Positions 8,986-16,874 of a stretch of 64,000 bases of DNA are shown piece after piece. Each line of letters opens with the position of its first letter. Position 1 is the first letter of the stretch. The notes below the pieces were generated by a model. The model was not told the DNA's origin and made no database searches. It worked only from the letters and a program-made list of their open reading frames with translations. A program made the position numbers and the translations under genes. The stretch is from Bacillota bacterium (GTDB lineage: Bacteria; Bacillota; Clostridia; Lachnospirales; Lachnospiraceae). The stretch covers positions 1 to 64,000 of the forward strand of contig JAEZLH010000028.1 in assembly GCA_023435895.1 (NCBI GenBank), read 5' to 3'.

Positions 8986-9693
8986 TTATGCGATTTCAAG
9001 AGCGATTTCCATCATCTTTGTAAAGGTCAACTGTCTTTCTTCCGCGGTGCATTCTTCTCCGCCGGTTAATGGACAATCTGAAATAGTACAGATGCAAAGA
9101 GCGTTTTTGCCTGCTCTTGCAGCATTCATATATAAGGCAGCTGCTTCCATCTCTACAGCAAGTACGTTCATCTTCTGCCAGTCCGCTAAGCTTAGAGCAT
9201 CATCATAGAAGGTATCGCTGGAAAAGATATTTCCAACCTTAACGTCCAGACCATTGTTCTTTGCGGCCTCGCAGGCTTTTGTTACAAGTTCAAAGGAAGC
9301 AATCGGTGCGTAGGTACCGGGTAATTTATACTGATCTGCATAACTTGAATTGGTGCAAGCTCCTAATCCAATAACGATATCACGGAGCTTTAGATCTGTA
9401 GAGATTGCTCCTGCGCTACCGATACGAATGATATTCTCTACCTCGTAGAAATTAAATAATTCATAGGAATAAATTCCGATAGAGGGCATTCCCATGCCAC
9501 TTGCCATAACAGAAACCTTCTTTCCCTTATAGGTTCCGGTGTAGCCCTGAACGCCACGAACATTGTTTACTAACTTTGCATCCTCCAAATAGGTCTCTGC
9601 GATATATTTTGCTCTGAGCGGGTCGCCAGGCATTAAAACTGTTTTTGCGAAATCTTCCTTGCTTGCTGTAATATGAGGTGTAGGTATTGACAT
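8986..9693 (-). CDS. deoD: Purine-nucleoside phosphorylase, DeoD-type
   Basis: The 235-residue protein matches the hexameric DeoD family end to end: TPHITASKEDFAKTVLMPGDPLRAKYI (phosphate-loop GDPLRA), VMASGMGMPSIGIYSYELF, IIRIGSAGAI, VEMEAAALY (ribose/base contacts) and the ISDCPLTGGE segment carrying the catalytic Asp. It cleaves purine (deoxy)nucleosides with phosphate, feeding (deoxy)ribose-1-phosphate to the DeoB domain encoded 32 bases downstream. GGAGAATATTATT precedes the ATG. A 409-base spacer separates it from deoC. Confidence 0.95.
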   Translation of the reverse strand: MSIPTPHITASKEDFAKTVLMPGDPLRAKYIAETYLEDAKLVNNVRGVQGYTGTYKGKKVSVMASGMGMPSIGIYSYELFNFYEVENIIRIGSAGAISTDLKLRDIVIGLGACTNSSYADQYKLPGTYAPIASFELVTKACEAAKNNGLDVKVGNIFSSDTFYDDALSLADWQKMNVLAVEMEAAALYMNAARAGKNALCICTISDCPLTGGEECTAEERQLTFTKMMEIALEIA

Positions 9694-10102
9694 AATAATA
9701 TTCTCCGTTCTATGTATGTTTTTTGTTTTTAAATTGTTGCCACGAGCTGGTTGAAGTAATAACTCGAACTTTTTAACTATTTTATTAATTGAAAGACAAT
9801 GAATCAGGACTGCTTCTTATTATTTTGTTTTTATACTTTGTTTTTATACTTTGTTTTTATATTATTTTTTTATTTTGCTTTATATTTTGCTTTATATTTT
9901 TGTTTGATATTTTTGTTTTAAATTTTGTTCTATCCTTTGTTTGATATCACCCAATTGTAGTGCTCAGAGCATGAATTCCTGTGTTATTTCAATCATCGGT
10001 TTGCTAACATCGATTTGCTCGTTGATTTCTTGCCCATTATCTTTTTTGAACCCCTGTCCAGTGTGTTTGCCTTATAAGTTATGTTTCTATGACATTCCCT
10101 TT
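9694..10102 (-). repeat. deoC-deoD spacer with a degenerate A-rich array (core 9821-9945)
   Basis: This 409-base spacer holds no convincing gene. From 9821 to 9945 the plus strand repeats TTTTATACTTTGTTTTTATA and related TTTTGCTTTATA units, so the deoC-deoD transcript would be A-rich with periodic CAAAATATAAAG. The rest is AT-rich with no clear terminator or promoter. Confidence 0.6.
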
Positions 10103-10768
10103 TTAGTATCCGGTTACCTGCGTATTCCTTAAGATATTAATAATAGAACTGGTTCCCAGTCTGGAAGCACCGATTTCCATGAACAATTCGGCTGTTTCCA
10201 GGTTCTTAATTCCACCGGCTGCCTTGATTTTGACGTGTTTACCCACATTTGCAGCAAATAATCTTAAATCTGCTTCATTGGCTCCTCCGGTTGAAAATCC
10301 GGTTGATGTTTTAATAAAATCTGCTCCGGACTCTGTAACGATTTCACACATCTTAATCTTTTCTTCTTCGGTTAAAAGACAGGTTTCAATGATAACCTTA
10401 AGAATTTTATCTCCACAAGCCGCTTTGATGCTATTTATTTCGGTCAGGATTTCTTCATAATGCTGATCCTTTAAATCACCGATATTAATAACCATATCGA
10501 TTTCATCCGCACCGTTTTCAATAGCATTCTTGGTCTCAAATACTTTAACTTCTGTAGTGGAATATCCATTCGGAAAGCCGATTACCGTACAGATGGCAAG
10601 CTTATCTCCCACATATTCCTTTGCTCTTTTCACATAGGAAGCGGGGATACATACTGATGCAGTCTTATACTCCATGCCTTCCTCACAAATTACTTTTATC
10701 TGGTCCCAGGTTGCAGTTTGTGCAAGAAGGGTATGGTCAACCGCTCTGATTATTCTCTCTGTATCCAT
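10103..10768 (-). CDS. deoC: Deoxyribose-phosphate aldolase
   Basis: This class I aldolase splits deoxyribose-5-phosphate into acetaldehyde and glyceraldehyde-3-phosphate, the last step of deoxynucleoside catabolism. Visible motifs are DHTLLAQTATWDQI, TVIGFPNGYST, ENGADEIDMVINIGDLK, KVIIETCLLTEEEK (the Schiff-base lysine region is FIKTSTGFSTGGA) and KIKAAGGIKNLETA. Length, 221 residues from the ATG at 10768, is typical. That ATG has AAAGGAG ten bases upstream; the longer frame to 10792 has no good site and adds non-family residues. It is the first gene of the operon, with a near-perfect 24-bp palindrome about 90 bases upstream. Confidence 0.94.
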   Translation of the reverse strand: MDTERIIRAVDHTLLAQTATWDQIKVICEEGMEYKTASVCIPASYVKRAKEYVGDKLAICTVIGFPNGYSTTEVKVFETKNAIENGADEIDMVINIGDLKDQHYEEILTEINSIKAACGDKILKVIIETCLLTEEEKIKMCEIVTESGADFIKTSTGFSTGGANEADLRLFAANVGKHVKIKAAGGIKNLETAELFMEIGASRLGTSSIINILRNTQVTGY

Positions 10769-10857
10769 AGCACATTTTCTCCTTTGGTTCATTTTTGTAT
10801 TTTTCGATATAATTTGTATATCAACTTATTAATATATATACAGGATTCACAAGGATT

Positions 10858-10881
10858 CTTAAAGGACATATGTCCATTAAG
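10858..10881. promoter_or_regulatory. Candidate operator palindrome upstream of deoC
   Basis: The perfect 12-bp palindrome GGACATATGTCC (10864-10875) extends outward as CTTAA...TTAAG with a single mismatched pair, giving 24 bp in all. It lies 90 bases upstream of the deoC start and outside any gene. Size and symmetry suit a dimeric repressor of the nucleoside operon, but no regulator gene is adjacent. Confidence 0.55.
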
Positions 10882-10940
10882 AAATCAAAATGCTACAACT
10901 TATAAGGGTATAGAAAGAAAACTGCTATGCAAAATTGCTT

Positions 10941-10990
10941 AAAAAGGGGCTATGACTACATAATTCGTAATGAATCACATAGTCATAGCC
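10941..10990 (-). terminator. Intrinsic terminator of the sigma-factor operon
   Basis: An 11-bp stem GGCTATGACTA (10948-10958) pairs with 10980-10990. On the minus strand it is followed by CCTTTTT. Confidence 0.8.
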
Positions 10991-11059
10991 TCTAATAAAC
11001 TTCCACTTAAGCTCTTGAACCTATTAAATCTACCTTTTATAGCACTAATTCAACGGATA

Positions 11060-11824
11060 TTAAAATGTAAAAGAATCAATTATTTTCTTCATATCTTTGA
11101 CTCCGCAATCGGAAACAACTTGATATATAATATCACCTGCCCTAAAAAAGACCTTACTTCCATAATTCTTCGACTTAATAAAGTATGCTGTTATTCCATT
11201 CGCTGCTTGATACGAAAAATCATAATGTTCCTCATCTCCATCGCCGTATCCTATGGATCCCTTCCTATCTCCCTCTAATGCAAAAACGCTATCAATGTTA
11301 ATATAATAATCTTTATAATAAAACTCACCATTCAGCTTACCAAAGCTATATTTCGGAAAAATAATAAGAACAACAGTAGAACCGGGTTTTAATAATTCAC
11401 TTGATATCATGAAAATTCCTGTTTCTCTTTTTAATTCTTTGTAGGATGGATATATCTTATCATAAGAGGTACCATCATCAAAATTATATGTTCTCACACC
11501 AGAACTTTTTAAAAAACTATCCATATCCAATTTAATTGGATTAAGCTCCCCAAGCTCTGCCCTTTTCCATCCCAAATCAATGATGTACGGCTTTAGAACA
11601 GAGGTTGCGAATACGCGGAATGAATTAAAATTATAGATGGTGATTATACTTAATAATAGAAGGGCGGCAAGTATTATGTTTCTTTTATGAAAATTTAAAT
11701 TTTTACGTTTTGATTTAATAATTAATTCTTCATCCATTGATAAAGATATCTTCATCCTGTCAATTGCCTCTTGTGACACGCTCACTTGATCCATGCCTTC
11801 TTTATACATATCACTAAAGTTCAT
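11060..11824 (-). CDS. Membrane-anchored probable anti-sigma factor
   Basis: About 254 residues with a short charged cytoplasmic N-terminus (roughly 1-45), one transmembrane helix (about 50-68, IILAALLLLSIITIYNF) and a C-terminal extracytoplasmic domain of about 180 residues. I do not recognise a catalytic motif. Position immediately after an ECF sigma gene, with an 11-base overlap, and the single-helix topology are those of an anti-sigma factor. The outer domain resembles the DUF4367/DUF4179 type found in clostridial anti-sigma proteins, though I cannot confirm this. The ATG at 11824 has GGAGG eight bases upstream; a TTG at 11830 in frame is not needed. Confidence 0.7.
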   Translation of the reverse strand: MNFSDMYKEGMDQVSVSQEAIDRMKISLSMDEELIIKSKRKNLNFHKRNIILAALLLLSIITIYNFNSFRVFATSVLKPYIIDLGWKRAELGELNPIKLDMDSFLKSSGVRTYNFDDGTSYDKIYPSYKELKRETGIFMISSELLKPGSTVVLIIFPKYSFGKLNGEFYYKDYYINIDSVFALEGDRKGSIGYGDGDEEHYDFSYQAANGITAYFIKSKNYGSKVFFRAGDIIYQVVSDCGVKDMKKIIDSFTF

Positions 11825-12359
11825 AATCAAAACCTCCTTTTTCTAATTTTCGCCTAAGAATTTCTCTTGCTCTCATTAATCTGGTTGAAATGGTATTCTG
11901 ATTTACCGAGAGCATCTCACCAATTTCCTTTATACTGAATTCTTCATAGTAGTAGAGGTGAACGATGGTTCGATACTTATCAGGTAGTTCCATAACTATT
12001 TCCCGAATAAAATCATGTTTGTCTTCCTGCTCCTCCAAACCAACTTCCTCTTCCTTATGGTTATACACCACTCGCCTGTTCCATGCGGACTTCCAATAAT
12101 CTTTACAACAATTCAAAGTGGTTTTAATCAGCCAGGCTCTTTCATGATTCTCACTCTCTAGTCTCTCATTCAGCTTCAGAAAACGGATAAAGACTTCTTG
12201 AAAGATATCTTCTGCCTTGTCCCTTTGTTTCGTTCGAATTAATGCAAGGCGAAATACCATATTCCCATTTACCCTAATTATCTCTTCCACTTCATAATTA
12301 CTATAGGCTCTGTTTCTTTTTAGTAATTCATTATTAACCATACAATCGATCGCCATCAT
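11814..12359 (-). CDS. ECF-type RNA polymerase sigma factor
   Basis: The 181-residue protein has sigma region 2 (VFRLALIRTKQRDKAEDIFQ to AWLIKTTLNCCKDYWKS) and region 4 (LPDKYRTIVHLYYYEEFSIK, then EIGEMLSVNQNTISTRLMRA), with no region 3, the ECF layout. It should direct RNA polymerase to its own regulon, probably for envelope stress given its membrane-bound partner. The Shine-Dalgarno GAGGAAAGGGG abuts tandem ATGs at 12359 and 12356. An ECF-like promoter candidate lies just upstream, suggesting autoregulation. B. subtilis SigV/SigW-like factors are the nearest familiar relatives, but the exact group cannot be fixed from sequence alone. Confidence 0.9.
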   Translation of the reverse strand: MMAIDCMVNNELLKRNRAYSNYEVEEIIRVNGNMVFRLALIRTKQRDKAEDIFQEVFIRFLKLNERLESENHERAWLIKTTLNCCKDYWKSAWNRRVVYNHKEEEVGLEEQEDKHDFIREIVMELPDKYRTIVHLYYYEEFSIKEIGEMLSVNQNTISTRLMRAREILRRKLEKGGFDYEL

Positions 12360-12373
12360 CCCCTTTCCTCAAT

Positions 12374-12402
12374 AATACGATATGAAATTACGATTTCTTT
12401 CA
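12374..12402 (-). promoter_or_regulatory. Candidate ECF-sigma promoter (autoregulation)
   Basis: On the minus strand TGAAAG (12397-12402) and CGTATT (12374-12379) are 17 bases apart, close to the SigW-type pattern TGAAAC-N16/17-CGTA. They sit 15 bases upstream of the sigma gene. Confidence 0.4.
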
Positions 12403-12432
12403 TATATTCAAAATTATTTTCAATTATTAAAC

Positions 12433-12483
12433 AAAGGAAAGGAATGCATTACACCCACCTAGGCGTATGCATTCCTTTCCTTT
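12433..12483 (-). terminator. Terminator of the cbi operon
   Basis: A perfect 17-bp stem (12433-12449 with 12467-12483) begins at the stop codon of cbiL and is followed on the minus strand by a TTTGTTTAATAATTG tail. Confidence 0.8.
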
Positions 12484-13178
12484 TAAGATTTTTCCTTCAC
12501 AATTACCAATGTCAAATATCCGCTGTCCGTATTTAAATTCTCCAGCCCTACAGTAAGCACTTCATTCTCCATCCCACAGTTAGATACTGAATAAACCTCA
12601 TAAGAATCTGCCTCACTTTCTTCAAGTAACCTTTTCAGCTGAGCCAAATTCTTTCCGGATTTCATATAAATCCTTGTCCCTTTAAGTTTCATAGTCTGCT
12701 CTATCTCGTAACTCCCGGGAATAATATGAATTTCATCTGTATTATCCCCTAATGAAATTCCCAGCGCGGCTGCAGCTGCACAAAAGGATGGAATACCGCT
12801 GATCATATATGCCTGTCCTTCATTGCTTAATACCCTGCTATGAATATAACTATAGGTGGAATACACAGACGGATCACCAATTACAAGAAAGGCTACATTC
12901 TTCCCTTCTTTCAATAGGTTCGATATTCTATCATAAATCTCATCATGTGCTTTCCTAAGAAACTCTCTATCCTTAATCATGGGAAAGGGCAGGCAGATAA
13001 TCTCCTTCTCGTCTACTTCATGATACACCTCTTGTACGATTCGGTAGGAGTAACACTCTTCCTTCGGTTCAGAAGGAAGAATGATAATATCACTTTCCTT
13101 AATATATCTTAAAGCTTTTAGAGTCATTAGTTCCGGTTCACCGGGACCCACTCCAATTCCGTATAAAATACCGCTCAT
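12483..13178 (-). CDS. cbiL: Cobalt-factor II C20-methyltransferase
   Basis: This is a tetrapyrrole SAM-methyltransferase of about 231 residues. It has the N-terminal GIGVGPGEPELMTLKA motif, FLVIGDPSVYSTYSYI, and ISGIPSFCAAAAALGISL, the pattern of CbiL/CobI. It adds the C20 methyl to cobalt-factor II in the anaerobic B12 route. The ATG at 13178 (MSGILYG) has AAAGG ten bases upstream; an ATG at 13187 is almost on top of that site. It is the last gene of the cbi operon and is separated from cbiK by a 278-base repetitive spacer. Confidence 0.92.
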   Translation of the reverse strand: MSGILYGIGVGPGEPELMTLKALRYIKESDIIILPSEPKEECYSYRIVQEVYHEVDEKEIICLPFPMIKDREFLRKAHDEIYDRISNLLKEGKNVAFLVIGDPSVYSTYSYIHSRVLSNEGQAYMISGIPSFCAAAAALGISLGDNTDEIHIIPGSYEIEQTMKLKGTRIYMKSGKNLAQLKRLLEESEADSYEVYSVSNCGMENEVLTVGLENLNTDSGYLTLVIVKEKS

Positions 13179-13189
13179 ATCTATCATGC

Positions 13190-13440
13190 CTTTCTTTCTT
13201 TAGACTTGTGTTTCTTTGAATGACTTAGCTATCTTTGTACTGGTCTTTTCTATTAGATTTATCCTTCTTTATTCGGGCTGCTTTTCTTTGTTATCTTATC
13301 TTTTATGATAGACCCCGTTTTCCTTGTTAATTTTATTTTCTTTGATAGATCTGTTTTTTCTTATTAAACTTATCTTTCTATATTAGACGTGTTTTTGTTT
13401 ACTGGACTTGTCTTTCTATATCAATCTTTCCCTTCCATAA
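13190..13440 (-). repeat. Degenerate tandem spacer array between cbiK and cbiL
   Basis: On the plus strand, loosely repeated units of about 28-30 bases alternate TTAGACTTGT-like segments with CTTTCTATAT-like segments. The minus-strand transcript is purine-rich. No open frame or terminator is credible here. Confidence 0.55.
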
Positions 13441-13456
13441 ATCCAATTTGTTTCTG

Positions 13457-14233
13457 CTAATCCATCACTTCCAATAGGTGCCGAATATAAAGATTACGTA
13501 TCTCTTCATACTCCCCAATCCCCTTTAATATACATTCTGGTTCATACCCCGCCGACTTTAGTAAGCTTGCAAAAGAATCCTCTTCCCCTGCCATATCATT
13601 GGTTGCATGATCCCCTGCTACTAGCATGAATGGTAATAAAAGAACTTTACCTTTATAAGAAGAAGCCTTTAATCGTTCCAATACCGCTTCGATGGTAACT
13701 ACCCCTTCTACTGTGGCGATAAAAATTTCACGTTTCGAATAGCTTCGAAGCTCTATCTCCAGTCTCTGATAGCTTGCGTCTGCTTCATGTGTGGAACCAT
13801 GTCCCATTAAAATCACAGGCGCATCCCCTGCTCTTTCCCTAATCGCCTCCCAAAGAGCTTTCGAGGTAAGGAAGTAGTCCTCTTCCTTATTCAACAATAC
13901 TCCCGCAATCCTAATGTCCAGAAATAATGCACTGAAATCCTGAATGATTTGTTTCACTTTATTATTTTCAATTCCATCGATGATATGGGTTGGTAATACC
14001 GTCACATGGGTAATTCCATCCTCCTTCATCTGCAATAAGGCTTCCTTTGCATCGGGTATTAATATATTATCTCGTTCCCTTAATATCCTTCTAACAGTGT
14101 TACTGGAATACGCCTGATAAACCTTCTGTTCTTTAAATCTGTCCTGAACTGTGTTCACAATTCTTTCGATATTCTTTTTTCTGGTTTCCTGATATGTGGT
14201 TCCAAAGCTTACAATGAGAATGCCCTGTTTCAT
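13457..14233 (-). CDS. cbiK: Sirohydrochlorin cobaltochelatase, CbiK-type
   Basis: CbiK inserts cobalt into sirohydrochlorin, committing it to B12. The 258-residue protein starts with ILIVSFGTTYQETRKKNIE, shared by CbiK. It carries both metal/catalytic histidine motifs: VILMGHGSTHEADASY in the middle and FMLVAGDHATNDMAG near the C-terminus. No signal peptide is present, so it acts in the cytosol. It is preceded by a 307-base spacer holding a palindromic repeat element. Chelation is the first reaction of the set although the gene is seventh in the operon. Confidence 0.93.
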   Translation of the reverse strand: MKQGILIVSFGTTYQETRKKNIERIVNTVQDRFKEQKVYQAYSSNTVRRILRERDNILIPDAKEALLQMKEDGITHVTVLPTHIIDGIENNKVKQIIQDFSALFLDIRIAGVLLNKEEDYFLTSKALWEAIRERAGDAPVILMGHGSTHEADASYQRLEIELRSYSKREIFIATVEGVVTIEAVLERLKASSYKGKVLLLPFMLVAGDHATNDMAGEEDSFASLLKSAGYEPECILKGIGEYEEIRNLYIRHLLEVMD

Positions 14234-14405
14234 GATTTCCTTTATCCTTTTTATTTTATGTTAACCTCTCTCAATATGATGGCAGTGGGTTTTCTTATTT
14301 AATGCGTACTGCTCCTTACAAATGGCTTAGAACAGAGACATGTTTTGATTTCGCATTATCCGGGTAATAGTTAATAGTTATCATTAACTCTCTACACCAT
14401 GTTAA

Positions 14406-14525
14406 TTGCGAAACAATATGATTGGTGATATTGCGTGCACAACAGTTACGAATTTACTCGCCTCAACGTTCCTTGGAACTTAGCTTCCGCATTTAAACTG
14501 TATTAGTTGTACATACAATAATCAT
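14406..14525. repeat. Palindromic intergenic element, copy A (TTGCGAAAC family)
   Basis: It starts with TTGCGAAAC (14406-14414). Arms at 14429-14455 and 14493-14520 can pair imperfectly (TATTG..CAACAG..ACGAATT with AACTGTAT..GTTGTAC..CAATA). The loop contains AACGTTCCTTGGAACTTAGC, aligning with copies at 45792-45928 and, in reverse, 57604-57751. The distal end is degenerate. It fills the 307-base spacer between cbiK and the cbiJET fusion gene. Confidence 0.7.
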
Positions 14526-14540
14526 AAACACTTAGTTATG

Positions 14541-16874
14541 CTATTCACTCTCTTCACTAAATTGAAAAGAGGCTATATACACCGGATTTTCTGCTTTCAT
14601 CAGATGATATCCTCCCACCTTTTGCGCTCTGCTGACCTGCATTTGAAGAATTTCCTCCTTTTCAATGGGAAGGGATGAGAATACCCCTGTTATTTCCCCC
14701 ACCGTCTCCAGCGTAATGGCATTAATTACGACACGACTAGCAGGGTTTTTTTGATATAGTACTTGGAGAATTTCCTTTAAGTTACCGCCGCTTCCTCCTA
14801 TAAATGCGTGAGTTGGAATCGGAAGATCATTAAGCACCTCCGGGGCTTCCCCCTGAACTAACTGGATATTGGAAAGATCAAATTGTTTTTTGTTCTGTTC
14901 AATCAGTTGAAGCGCTTCCTTCTTTCTCTCTATGGCATATACTTGAATACTCTCGGATAATCTTGCACATTCCACCGCTATTGATCCGGTGCCACTGCCA
15001 ATGTCATAAAGGATAGCACCTTGATGCAGTCCTAATTTACAAATGGATACCTCCCTTACCTCTTCCTTCGTCATCGGAACCTTATCACGGATAAATGCTT
15101 CATCCGGTAATCCATGGGTTAGAGACTTATTATCCGGGCTAGGATTAAGAATGCAACAAACATAAAGCCCATCCTCCTCCAGTTGTGAACACTCCTCTGG
15201 CCTTATTTTTTTAATTTCTTCCTGAGGGTAGGACAACTGATAACCGATATATAGTTCTATATCTTCTGATCCGTGTTCTGCTAGCAAACCTCCTACGTAT
15301 TTCATATCCGTGACTCCTGAAACCAATAAGAAGGTCTTTCTATTCGTTCTTATAGTTTCCAACACATTGGCTTTTCTGCCATGAATACTGATCAGCTTCC
15401 CATCTTGCCAGCTTATAGAAAGCCTAGCGGCAAAATAAGAAATCGAAGAAATGCCTGGATAATTTACTATGGATACATTTTTTCCCGATGCTTTCAGTTC
15501 CTCTTTTAGAGCCTGATTTAGTTTGTCGGCACCACTATAAAAACCGCTGTCACCGGAGAATAGAATACCTATATTCTTGATGTGAGGATTCTTTAAACTA
15601 ATCTCATTTATTTTTGGAACAATATCCTTTGGAAGATAGTATGGAAATTTGTCCACGGAGTTCAAATCACCTTCAACTTCGTCAAGAAGACGTTTCGCTC
15701 CAAATAGAATCTCGCACTTACCTAATGCATCCTCTGCTTCTCTTGTTAATAATTTTGCACTGCCAGGTCCCATACCGATTAGGGAGAGGGTCAGGTAGTC
15801 ACCCTTGTGATACTCTTCTAAATCCAATTCTTTATGATGTTGCTCTTGAGTATGAATCATTGATGAATTTAATTTCCTATGTGGATTCCCAATATTTATT
15901 GTATTTTCTGTATCGATTCTAGTATTTTGGATATCAATTTCTATATCAGTATCTTCGCTATTTCTCATTGTGTTAGGCGATTTTTCATTCTGGTTTTTAT
16001 TATCAGAATTTTGATTAAAGGAATTGATATTAGAATTTCTATTATTCATTTCCTTGTTGCTTGACTTTCTATTTAATTCATCCTTGTTTAATGTTTCATC
16101 GCCTGACATCCTGCCTGCTAGAAGTTCAATCTCTTTGCACACTTCTTCAAAGCTTAGCCCCGGCAATACTTCGGGATTGCCAATTACCATAACCGGAATA
16201 CCCGTATTTTGCGCCGCTTGAAGCTTTTCAAAGTAACCTCCGTTCACTCCGCTTTCCTTGGTAACCAAGCATTCTATTTTATACTGCCTAATCATTGCTT
16301 CATTCATTTCTACCGAAAATGGTCCTTGAAGAGCAAGAATTTGCTTTCCCACAAGGTTATTTTCCATACAAAGTGAAATACTTTCCAGTCCTGGTAGTAC
16401 TCTTGCATAGATTCTGGAACGAACCTCCTCATTTTCACAGAAAGCCTTAAGTTCCTTACTTCCGGTGGTGAGAAGAATAATTCCTTTTACAGTTTCTAGA
16501 GCCTTTGCGCAGGTTCTACTATCAGGATAATAGGTCACCCCTTCGTATTCACCCCTAACATCTTGAGTTTCTCTTTTCAGACGAATGTATGGGGTATGGG
16601 TTCCTACTAAGCTATTCTTGATATTTTCGGATACAAGGGTTGCAAATGGATGAGTTGCATCCACAACTGCCAGGAAATCCTCGGAAGTTATCAACATTTT
16701 CATCTCATCCGTACTCAATCTGCCTTGATGGAGCTTAACTCCCTCCATGGGTTCCATCACCATTGTACCATATTCCGTTGCCACACAAACCGTACAATTC
16801 ATCCCATCTTCATGAAGCCGCTCTGCCAAAGTTCGTCCTTCCGTTGTACCCGAAAAAATCAACACGCTTTTCAT
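14541..16874 (-). CDS. Trifunctional CbiJ-CbiE-CbiT fusion (precorrin-6A reductase plus precorrin-6Y/7 methyltransferase-decarboxylase)
   Basis: The 777-residue protein joins three corrin-ring enzymes. Residues 1-255 are CbiJ/CobK (ILIFSGTTEGRTLAERL; AVVDATHPFA; LQGPFSVEMN), the NAD(P)H-dependent cobalt-precorrin-6A reductase. Residues 257-358 are a low-complexity Asn/Asp/Glu-rich linker. About 360-565 is CbiE (LIGMGPGSAKLLTREA; FSGDSGFYSGA), the C5 methyltransferase. About 575-777 is CbiT (LYDIGSGTGSIAVECARL; FIGGSGGNLKEILQ), the C15 methyltransferase/decarboxylase. CbiET fusions are common; adding CbiJ gives consecutive steps on one chain. Its ATG overlaps the cbiH stop by 4 bases. Confidence 0.93.
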   Translation of the reverse strand: MKSVLIFSGTTEGRTLAERLHEDGMNCTVCVATEYGTMVMEPMEGVKLHQGRLSTDEMKMLITSEDFLAVVDATHPFATLVSENIKNSLVGTHTPYIRLKRETQDVRGEYEGVTYYPDSRTCAKALETVKGIILLTTGSKELKAFCENEEVRSRIYARVLPGLESISLCMENNLVGKQILALQGPFSVEMNEAMIRQYKIECLVTKESGVNGGYFEKLQAAQNTGIPVMVIGNPEVLPGLSFEEVCKEIELLAGRMSGDETLNKDELNRKSSNKEMNNRNSNINSFNQNSDNKNQNEKSPNTMRNSEDTDIEIDIQNTRIDTENTINIGNPHRKLNSSMIHTQEQHHKELDLEEYHKGDYLTLSLIGMGPGSAKLLTREAEDALGKCEILFGAKRLLDEVEGDLNSVDKFPYYLPKDIVPKINEISLKNPHIKNIGILFSGDSGFYSGADKLNQALKEELKASGKNVSIVNYPGISSISYFAARLSISWQDGKLISIHGRKANVLETIRTNRKTFLLVSGVTDMKYVGGLLAEHGSEDIELYIGYQLSYPQEEIKKIRPEECSQLEEDGLYVCCILNPSPDNKSLTHGLPDEAFIRDKVPMTKEEVREVSICKLGLHQGAILYDIGSGTGSIAVECARLSESIQVYAIERKKEALQLIEQNKKQFDLSNIQLVQGEAPEVLNDLPIPTHAFIGGSGGNLKEILQVLYQKNPASRVVINAITLETVGEITGVFSSLPIEKEEILQMQVSRAQKVGGYHLMKAENPVYIASFQFSEESE

